Program-made: the position numbers and the translations under genes
In this document: piece after piece, positions 55,836 to 64,000 of the stretch
How positions within the stretch are numbered: the stretch's first letter is position 1
Layout: each line of letters starts with the position of its first letter
DNA from: Sambucus nigra
Lineage: Eukaryota > Streptophyta > Magnoliopsida > Dipsacales > Adoxaceae
Direction of reading: 5' to 3'
NCBI GenBank assembly: GCA_949130495.1
Contig: OX422215.1
Coordinates: forward strand, 72,803,244-72,867,243
Length of the DNA stretch: 64,000 nt
Notes under the pieces: model-generated
Told to the model about the DNA's origin: nothing
Seen by the model: only the letters and a program-made list of their open reading frames with translations
Database searches by the model: none

Positions 55836-55865
55836 CCCGTGGGTGGCACCAACACCTCCCACGGG
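55836..55865. repeat. Inverted repeat inside the monomer (potential hairpin), clean example
   Basis: CCCGTGGG at 55836-55843 and CCCACGGG at 55858-55865 are perfect reverse complements separated by 14 bases. Nearly every full-length monomer carries this dyad, although many copies have one changed arm base. Short dyads are a known feature of many centromeric satellites that lack a CENP-B box. Whether this one folds in the cell is unknown. Confidence 0.8.
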
Positions 55866-58800
55866 ACCAATGTAACTCGTAGGAACTGACCCCGCATCCG
55901 CGGGAATCCCGATTTGAGAATACGTTGATAATTTGCATATTTCTAGACATAGGCTAAAAAACATGGCGTTAGAGGGTGAGAACACAAAACAGCCCCCGAA
56001 CGGCCCCGTGGGTGGCACCAACACCTCCCACGGGACCAATGTAACTCGTAGGAACTGACCCCGCAGCCGCGGGACTCCCGATTTGAGAATACGACTGTAA
56101 TTTGCATATTTCTAGCCTTACGCTTAAAAACATGGCGTTAGAGGGTGAGAACTCGAAATAGCTCCCGAACGTCCACGTGGGTGGCACCAACACCTCCGAC
56201 GGGACCAATGTAACTCCTAGGAACTGACCCCGCAGCCGCGGGACTCCCAGTTTGAGAATACGACTGTAATTTGCATATTTCTAGACTTAAGTAAAACATG
56301 GCGTTAGAGGGTGAAAACTCGAAACAGCCCCCGAACGGACCTGTGGGTGGCACCAACACCTCCCAGGAGACCATTGTAACTCGTAGGAACTAACCCCGCA
56401 GCCACGGGACTCCCGATTTGATAATATGACGACAATTTGCATGTTCTTTTACTTGGCTTAAAAACATGGCGTTAGAGGATGAAAACTCGAAACAACCCCC
56501 GAATGGCCCCATGAGTGGCACAAACACCTCCCACGGGACCAATGTAACTCGTAGGAACAGACCCCGGAGCCTCGGGAATCTCGGTTTGAGAATACGATGA
56601 TACTTTACATATTTCTAGACTTAGGCTTAAAAACATGGCGTTGGAGGGTGAGAACTCGAAACAGCCCCTCGAACGTCCCCGTGGGTGGCACCAACACCTC
56701 CCACGGGACCAATGTAAATCGTATAAACATGGTGTTAAAGGGTGAAAACTCGAAACAGCCCCCGAACGGACCCGTGGGTGGCACCAACACCTCCTACGAG
56801 ACCAATGTAACTCGTAGGAACTGACCCCGCAGCCGCGGGACTTTCGGTTTGAGAATACGCCGGGTAATTAGCATCTTTCTGGACTTAAGCTTAAAAACAT
56901 GGCGTTAGAAGGTGAAAACTAAAAACAGAACACCTCCCACGGGACCAATGTAACTCGTAGGAACTGACCCCGCAGCCGCGGGACTCCCGGTTTGAGAATA
57001 CGACGATAATTTGCGTATTTCTAGAATTAGGCTTAAAAACATGGCGTTAGAGGGTGAGGACTCGAAACAGTCCCCGAACGTCCCCGTGGGTGGCACCAAC
57101 ACCTCCCACGGGACCAATGTATCTCGTAGGAACTGACCCCGTAGACCCTGGTCTCCCGGTTTGAGAATACAACGATAATTTGCATATTTTTAGTCTTAGG
57201 CTTATAAACATGGCGTTAGAGGGTGAGAACTCGAAAGAGCCCCCGAATGTTCCCGTGGGTGGCACCAACACCTCCCACGGGACCAATGTAACTCATAGGA
57301 ACTGACCCCGCAGCCGCGGGACTCCCGATTTGAGAATACAACTGAAATTTACATATTTTTAGACTTAAGCAAAACATGGCGTTAGATTATAAAAACTCGA
57401 AACTGCCCTCGAACGTCCCCGTGGGTGGCACCAACACCTCCCACGGGACCAATGTAACTCGCAGGAAGTGACCCCGCAGTCGCGGGACTCCCGATTTGAG
57501 AATACGAAGGTACTTTGTATATTTCTAGACTTAGGCTTAAAAATATGGCGTTAGTGGGTGAGAACTCGAAACAGCCCCCGAACGACCCCGTGGGTGGTAC
57601 CAACACCTCCCACGGGACCAGTGTAACTCGTAGGAACAGACCCCGCAGCCACGGGACTCCCGGTTTAAGAATACGATGATAATTTGTATATTCCTAGACT
57701 TAGGCTTAAAACATGACGTTAGAGGGTGAGAACTCGAAACAGCCCCCCGAACGTCCCCGTGGGTGGCACCAACACCTCCCACGGGTCCAATGTTACTCGT
57801 AAGAACAGACTCCCCAGTTGCGGGACTCCTGATTTGAGAAAACGAAGGTAATGTGCATATTTCTAGACATAGGCTTAAAAATATGGCGTTAGAGGGTGAG
57901 AACACGAAACAGCCGCTGAACGGCCCCGTGGGTGGCACCAACACCTCCCACAGGACCTGTGTAACTCGTAGGAACTAACCCCGTAGCCGCGTGACTCCTG
58001 GTTTGAGAATACGACGATAAGTTGAATATTTCTGGACTTAGGCTTAAAAACATGGCGTTAGAAGGTGAGAACTTGAAATAGCCCCCGAACGTCCACGTGG
58101 GTCGAACCAACACCTCCCACGGGACCAATGTAACTCGTTAGACCTAACCCCGTAGCTGTGGGACTCTCGGTTTGAGAATACGACTGTAATTTGCATATTT
58201 GTAGACTTAGGCAAAACATGGCGTTAGAGGGTGAAAACTCGAAACAGCCCCCGAATGGACCCGTGAGTGGCACCAACACCTCCAACGGGACAAATGCAAC
58301 TCGTAGGAACTGACCCCACAGTCACGGGACTCCTGGTTTGAGAATACGACGATAATTTTCATATTTCTAGGCTTAGGCTTAAAAACATGACGTTAGATGG
58401 TGAGAACTCGAAACAGCTCCCGAACGTCCCCGTGGTTGGCACCAACACCTCCCAAGGGACCAATGTACCTCGTAAGAACTTACCTCGCGGCCGCGGGACT
58501 CCTGATTTGAGATTACGAAGATAATTTGCATATCTCTAGACTTAGGTAAAACATTGCGTTAGAGGGTGAAAACTCAAAACAGCCCCCGAACGTCCCTGTG
58601 GGTGGCAGCAACACCTCCCACGGGACCAATGTAACTCCTAGGAACTGACCCCGCAGCCGCGGGACACCCGGTTTGAGAATACTTCTGTAATTTATATATT
58701 TCTAGACTTAAGAAAACATGGCGTTAGAGGATGAAAATTGGAAACAGCCCCCGAACGGCCCCGTGGGTGGAACCAACACCTCCCACGGGACAAATGTAAC

Positions 58801-61800
58801 TCGTACGAACTGACCCCGCAACCGTTGGGACTCCCGGTTTGAGAATACGACTGTAATTTGCATATTTCTAGACTTAAGCAAACAATGACGTTAGAGGGTG
58901 AAAAGTCGAAACAGCCCCGGGACAGACCTGTGGGTGGCACCAACACCTCCCACGAGACCCATGTAACTCGTAGGAACTAACCCCGCAGCCGCGGGACTCC
59001 CGAATTGAGAATATGAACGACAATTTGCATGTTTTTATACTTAAGCTTAAAAACATGGCGTTAGAGGGTGAAAACCCGCAACAGCCCCCGAACGGCCCCA
59101 TGGGTGGCACCAACACCTCCCACGGGACCAATGTAACTCGTAGGAACGGACCCCGTAACCGCGGAACTCTCAGTTTGAGAATACGACGATAATTTACATA
59201 TTTCTAGACTTAGGCTTAAAAACATGGCGTTAGAGGGTGAGAACTCGAAACAGCCCCCGAAGGTCCCCGTGGGTGGCACCAACACCTCCCACAGGACCAA
59301 TGTAACTCGTAAAAACATGGCGTTAAAGGGTAAAAACTCGAAACAGCCCCCGAACAGCCCCGTGGGTGGCACCAACACCTCCTACAAGACCAATGTAACT
59401 CGTAGGAACTGACCTCGGATCCGCGGGACTCTCTCGGTTTGAGAATACGACGGTAATTAGCATATTTCTAGACTTACGCTTAAAAACATGGCGTTAGAAG
59501 GTGAAAACTCGAAACAAAACACCTCCCACGGGACCAATGTAACTCGTAGGAAATGACCCCGCAGCCGCGGGACTCCCGGTTTGAGAATACGACGATAATT
59601 TGCATATTTCTAGAATTAGGCTTAAAAACATGGCGTTAGAGGGTGAGGACTCGAAACAGCCCCCGAACGTCCCCATGGGTGGCACCAACACCTCCCACGG
59701 GACCAATGTATCTCATAGGAACTGACCCCGCAGCCGCGGGACTCACGGTTTGAGAATACAACGATAATTTGCATATTTTTAGACTTAGGCTTAAAAACAT
59801 GGCGTTAGATGGTGAGAACTCAAAAGAGCCCCCGAATGTCCCCGTGGGTGGCACCAACACCTCCCACGGGACCAATGTAACTCGTAGGAACTGACCCCGC
59901 AGCCGTGAGACTCCCGATTTGAGAATTCGACTGTAATTTGTATATTTTTAGACATAAGTAGAACATGGCGTTAGACTATAAAAACTCGAAACATCCCCTG
60001 AACGGCCCCGTGGGGTGACACCAACACCTCCCATGGGACCAATGTGACTCGCAGGAACTGACCCCACAGCCGTGGGACTCCCGATTTGAGAATACAACGA
60101 CAATTTGCATATTTTTAAACTTAGGCTTAAAAACATGGCGTTAGAGGGTGAAAACTCGAAACAGCCCCCGAATGGACCCCTGAGTGGCACCAACACCTCC
60201 AACGGGACAAATGCAACTCGTAGGAACTGACCCCACAGTCGCGGGACTCCTAGTTTGAGAATACGACGATAATTATCATATTTCTAGGCTTAGGCTTAAA
60301 AACATGACGTTAGATGGTGAGAATTCGAAACAGCTCCCGAACGTCCCCGTGGTTGGCACCAACACCTCCCAAGGGACCAATGTACCTCGTAAGAACTTAC
60401 CTCGCGGCCGCGGGACTCCCGATTTGAGATTACGAAGATAATTTGCATATCTCTATACTTAGGTAAAACATGGCGTTAGAAGGTGAAAACTCAAAACAGC
60501 CCCCGAACGTCCCTGTGGGTGGCACCAACACCTCCCACGGGACCAATGTATCTCGTAGGAACTGACCCCGCAGCCGCGGGACTCCCGGTTTGAGAATACA
60601 ACGATAATTTGCATATTTTTAGACTTAGGCTTAAAAACATGGCGTTAGATGGTGACAACTCAAAAGAGCCCCCGAACGTCCCCGTGGGTGGCACCAACAC
60701 CTCCCACGGGACCAATGTAACTCATAGGAACTGACCCCGCAGCCGTGAGACTCCCGATTTGAGAATTCGACTGTAATTTGTATATTTTTAGACATAAGAA
60801 GAACATGGCGTTAGATTATAAAAACTCGAAACATCCCCCGAACGGCCCCGTGGGTGACACCAACACCTCCCATGGGACCAATGTGACTCGCAGGAACTGA
60901 CCCCACAGCCGTGGGACTCCCGATTTGAGAATACAACGACAATTTGCATATTTTTAAACTTAGGCTTAAAAACATGGCGTTAGAGGGTGAAAACTCGAAA
61001 CAGCCCCCAAAAGGCCCGTGGGTGGCATGAACACCTCCCACGGGACCAATGTAACTCGTAGGAACTGACCCTGCAGCCGCGGGACTCTCGGTTTGAGAAT
61101 ACGACGATAATTTGCATATTTCTAGACTTAGGCTTAAAAATATGGCGTTAGAGGGTGAGAACTCAAAACAGCCCCCGATCGTCCCCGTGGGTGGCACCAA
61201 CACCTCCCGGGGGATGATTATAACTCGTAAAAACATGGCGTTACAGGTGAAAACTCGAAACAGCCCCCGAACGGCCCCGTGGGTGGCACCAACACCTCCC
61301 ACCGGACCAATGTAACTCATAAGAACTGACCCCGCAGCCGCGGAACTCTCGGTTTGAGAATACGACGGTAATTAGCATATTTCTAGACTTATGCTTAAAA
61401 ACACGGCGTTAGAGGGTTAAAACTCGAAATAAAACTCCTCCCACGGGACCAATGTTAATCGTAGGAACTGACCCCGCAGCCGCGGGACTCCCGATTTGAG
61501 AATACGACGATTATTTGTGTATTTCTAGACTTAGGATTAAAAACATGGCTTTAGTGGGTGAGAACTCGAAACAGCCCCCGAACGTCCCCGTGGGTGGCAC
61601 CAACACCTCCCCCGGGACCAATGTATTTCGTAGGAACTGACCCCGCAGCCGCGGGACTCCCGGTTTGAGTATACGATGGTAATTTGCATATTTCTAGACT
61701 TAGGCTTAAAAACATGGCATTTGAGGGTGAAAACTCAAAACGGACTCTGAACGGCTCCGTGGGTGGCACCAACACCTCCAACAGTACAATTGTAACTCGT

Positions 61801-63006
61801 AGGAACTGACCCTGTAGCCGCGGGACTCCCGATTTGAGAATACGACGGTAATTTTAATATTTCTAGACTTAAGCAAAACATGGCGTTAGAAGGTGAAAAC
61901 TCGAAACATCCCCCGAACGGCCCCGTGGGTGGCACCAACACCTCCCACGGGACCGATGTAACTCGTAGCAAGTGACCCCGCAGCCGCGGGACTCCCGATT
62001 TGAGAATAATAAGGTACTTTGCATATTTCTAGACTTAGGCTTAAAAACATGGCGTTAGTGGGTGAGAACTCGAAACAGCCATCGAACGACCCCGTGGGTG
62101 GTACCAACACCTCCCACAGGACCAGTCTAACTCATAGGAACTGACCCCGCAGCCGCGCGACTCCCGGTTTGAGAATACGATTATAATTTTCATATTCCTA
62201 GACTTAGGATTAAAACATGGCGTTAGAGGGTGAGAACTCGAAACAGCCCCGAACGTCCCCGTGGCTGGCACCAACACCTCCCACGGGTCCAATGTAACTC
62301 GTAAGAACTGACTACCCAGCCGCGGGACTCCCGATTTGAGAGTACGAAGATAATTTGCATATTTCAAGACATAGGCTTAAAAACATGGCGTTAGAGGGTG
62401 AGAACACGAAACAGCCGCCGAACGGCCCCGTGGGTGGAACCAACACCTCCCACGGGACCAGTGTAACTCGTAGCAACTGACCCCGCAGCCGCGGGACTCC
62501 CGGTTTGAGAATACGATGATAAGTTGAATATTTCTAGACTTAGGCTTAAGAACATGGCATTAGAGGGTGAGAACTTGAAACAGCTCCCGTACGTACCCGT
62601 GGGTGGAACCAACACCTCCCACGGGACCAATGAAACTCGTAAGAACTGACCCCGCAGCCGCGGGACTCCCGATTTGAGAATACGAATGTAATTTGAGTAT
62701 TTTTAGACTTAGGAAAACAAGACGTTAGACGGTGAAAACTCGAAACAGCCCCCGAAAGGCCCCGTGGGTGACACCAACACCTCTAACGGGACCAATGTAA
62801 CTCGTAGGAACGGAACCCGCAGCCGCGGGACTCCCGGTTTGAGAATACGACGGTAATTAGCATATTTCTAGACTTACGCTTAAAAACATGGCGTTAGAGG
62901 GTGAAAACTCGAAACAGACCCCGAACGGCCCCGTGGGTGGCATCAACACCTCCCACGGGACCAATGTAACTCATAGGAACTGACCCCGCAGCCGCGGGAC
63001 TCCCGG

Positions 63007-63175
63007 TTTGAGAATACGATGATAATTTGCATATTTCTAAACTTAGGCACAAAAACGTGGCGTTAGAGGGTGAGAACTCGAAACAGCCCCCGAACGTCCC
63101 TGTGGGTGGCACCAACACCTCCCACGGGACCAATGTAACTCGTAAGAACAGACCCCGCAGCCGCGGGACTCCCGA
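63007..63175 (+). repeat. Representative 169-bp monomer
   Basis: This copy starts at TTTGAGAATACG and ends just before the next TTTGAG at 63176, giving 169 bp. The following copy, 63176-63344, is also 169 bp. The first 50 bases or so are AT-rich and end at the AAAACGTGG linker, where most copies have AAAAACATGG. The rest is GC-rich and contains GTGGGTGGCACCAACACC, CCAATGTAACTCGTA and CCCCGCAGCCGCGGGACTCC. Because 169 leaves a remainder of 1 when divided by 3, any reading frame shifts at each monomer, so no frame can stay open across the array. Confidence 0.95.
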
Positions 63176-64000
63176 TTTGAGAATACGACGGTAATTTGCA
63201 TATTTCTAGACTTAGGCTTAAAAACATGGCGTTAGAGGGTGAGAACTCGAAATAGACTCCGAACGGACCCGTGGGTGGAACCAACACCTCCCACGGGACC
63301 AATGTAACTCGTAAGAACTGACCCCGCAGCCGTGGGACTCCCGATTTGAGAATGCGAATGTAATTTTCGTATTTCTAGACTTAGGAAAAAAAGACGTTAG
63401 ACGGTGAAAACTCGAAACAGCCCCCGAAAGGCCCCGTGGGTGACACCAACACCTCTAACGGGACCAATGTAACTCGTAGGAACGGACCCCGCAGCCGCGG
63501 GACTCCCTATTTGAGAATACGACGGTAATTAGCATATTTCTAGACTTACGCTTAAAAACATGGCATTAGAGGGTGACAACTCGAAACAGACTCCGAACGG
63601 ACCCGTGGGTGGCACTAACACCTCCAACGGGACCAATGTAACTCGTAGGAACTGACCCCGCAGCCGCGGGACTCCCGGTTTGATAATATGACGATAATTT
63701 GCATATTTCTAGACTTAGGCTTAAAAACATTGAGTTAGAGGGTGAGAACTCGAAACAGCTCCCGAATGTCCCCGTGGGTGGCACCAACACCTCCCACGGG
63801 ATCAATGTAAATCGTAGGAACAGACCCCGCAGTCGCGGGACTCCTAGTTTGACAATACGACGATAATTTGCATATATTTAGACTTAGGGTTAAAAACATG
63901 GCGTTAGAGGGTGAGAAGTCAAAACATCCCCCAAACGGCCCCATGGGTGGCACCAACACCTTCCACGAGACCAATGTTACTCGTAGGAACTAATCCCGCG

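Larger units (their letters stand above)
1275..61234 (+). repeat. Dispersed 93-bp short monomers (29 copies, positions listed)
   Basis: These copies lack the 76 bp from GGAACTGACC to the end of GGCTT, so CTCGTA is joined directly to AAAAACATGG. The two parental ends share TA, which suggests one microhomology-mediated deletion that was later amplified. Measured from ATG to the next ATG, the copies are: 1275-1367, 3892-3983, 6484-6576, 9608-9700, 12224-12316, 12655-12747, 13252-13344, 13683-13775, 17646-17738, 20760-20852, 22700-22793, 25989-26081, 28266-28358, 32267-32358, 33508-33599, 35117-35209, 37817-37909, 40716-40808, 43455-43547, 45204-45296, 46472-46564, 49212-49304, 51272-51364, 52539-52631, 53617-53709, 55702-55794, 56635-56728, 59224-59316 and 61142-61234. 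Most short copies carry GAACGTCC, and the monomer after them usually carries GAACGGCC, which fits a single origin. Confidence 0.85.
31301..64000 (+). repeat. Satellite array, right arm (same monomer, same orientation)
   Basis: The array resumes directly after the transposon, in the monomer that was interrupted. CGTGGGTG at 31301-31308 continues into the normal GGCACCAACACC segment. The same landmarks then repeat to the last base, where the array ends in mid-monomer. This arm holds the most regular higher-order structure (39207-54020), flanked by more mixed monomers. No gene or RNA gene was found in it. Confidence 0.97.
54021..64000 (+). repeat. Mixed satellite monomers with local segmental duplications
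   Basis: Fragments of the U-type unit occur out of register; for example a TTAGATTATA monomer near 57380 and the GGCTTTAGTGGG monomer only at 61547. Local duplications are visible. Sequence at 59761 recurs at 60601 (840 bp, five monomers). The GACGTTAGATGG monomer at 58389 recurs at 60306 (1917 bp). The GACGTTAGACGG monomer at 62721 recurs at 63393 (672 bp, four monomers). Short 93-bp copies lie at 55702, 56635, 59224 and 61142. No gene is present. Confidence 0.7.

Noticed and set aside
608..63974. Numerous open frames of 60-169 codons on the minus strand, and 62-97 codons on the plus strand, as a protein family
   Set aside because: They recur with the monomer at steps of 166-169 bp, change frame at each monomer and overlap one another. 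The same DNA is read in different frames within one product. They follow from the satellite lacking stop codons in some frames, and no known domain is visible.
1..64000. CRISPR array
   Set aside because: The repeats are regular, but there are no unique spacers. The whole 169-bp unit is conserved, and unit length and context are those of a eukaryotic satellite.
1..64000. Primate alpha satellite, because of the similar monomer length and higher-order units
   Set aside because: The monomer is 169 bp rather than 171, has a GC-rich half unlike alpha satellite, and I see no CENP-B box motif (TTCGTTGGAAACGGGA type).
1..64000. Ribosomal intergenic spacer subrepeats
   Set aside because: No rRNA gene, promoter or terminator appears in 64 kb, and an array this long exceeds usual spacer subrepeat tracts.

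Overview
The window is one continuous block of eukaryotic satellite DNA. A monomer of about 169 bp is repeated head to tail in a single orientation from the first base to the last, roughly 380 copies by length. The only sequence that is not satellite is one 872-bp insertion at 30429-31300. I see no protein-coding gene, tRNA, rRNA or CRISPR array. The array enters and leaves the window in mid-monomer, so it extends beyond both ends. A long homogeneous satellite with higher-order structure and a GGGTCGGGT-rich, hAT-like non-autonomous transposon suggests pericentromeric, centromeric or knob-like heterochromatin of a complex eukaryote, most likely a flowering plant. The plant call rests on the transposon style and is an inference. 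I do not recognise the species or the satellite family.

The monomer has two parts. An AT-rich half starts at TTTGAGAATACGACGATAA and ends at AAAAACATGG. A GC-rich half contains an inverted repeat, CCCGTGGG - 14 nt - CCCACGGG, and a second small dyad, CGGGA-C-TCCCG. Four length classes recur: about 169 bp; about 166 bp (3 bp shorter in the AAGCAAAACATGG linker); 142 bp (27 bp lost, removing the left hairpin arm); and 93 bp (76 bp lost, fusing the GC-rich half to the next ATGG). There are 29 copies of the 93-bp class, spread over the whole window.

Layout: 1-12200, higher-order repeat (HOR) family I, with marker spacings of 2618, 2258, 2952 and 3123 bp. 12200-16800, mixed monomers without a clear HOR. 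16800-20400, a diverged copy of a 2.6-kb HOR. 20400-30428, HOR family III, with spacings of 1945, 3291 and 2612 bp. 30429-31300, the transposon, flanked by the 8-bp duplication CGTGGGTG. 31309-39206, mixed monomers. 39207-54020, five clearly related HOR units (U1-U5: 2728, 2598, 3159, 2740 and 3589 bp), apparently the most recently homogenised part. 54021-64000, mixed monomers with local duplications of 4, 5 and about 11 monomers.

No genes act together here. What can be read is the history of the array: monomer-scale deletions with short microhomology, amplification as multi-monomer units, a likely secondary amplification of paired HOR units, one template-switch-like rearrangement near 26.3 kb, widespread CpG decay that suggests methylation, and one transposon insertion. 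The many short open frames on both strands are by-products of the repeat.
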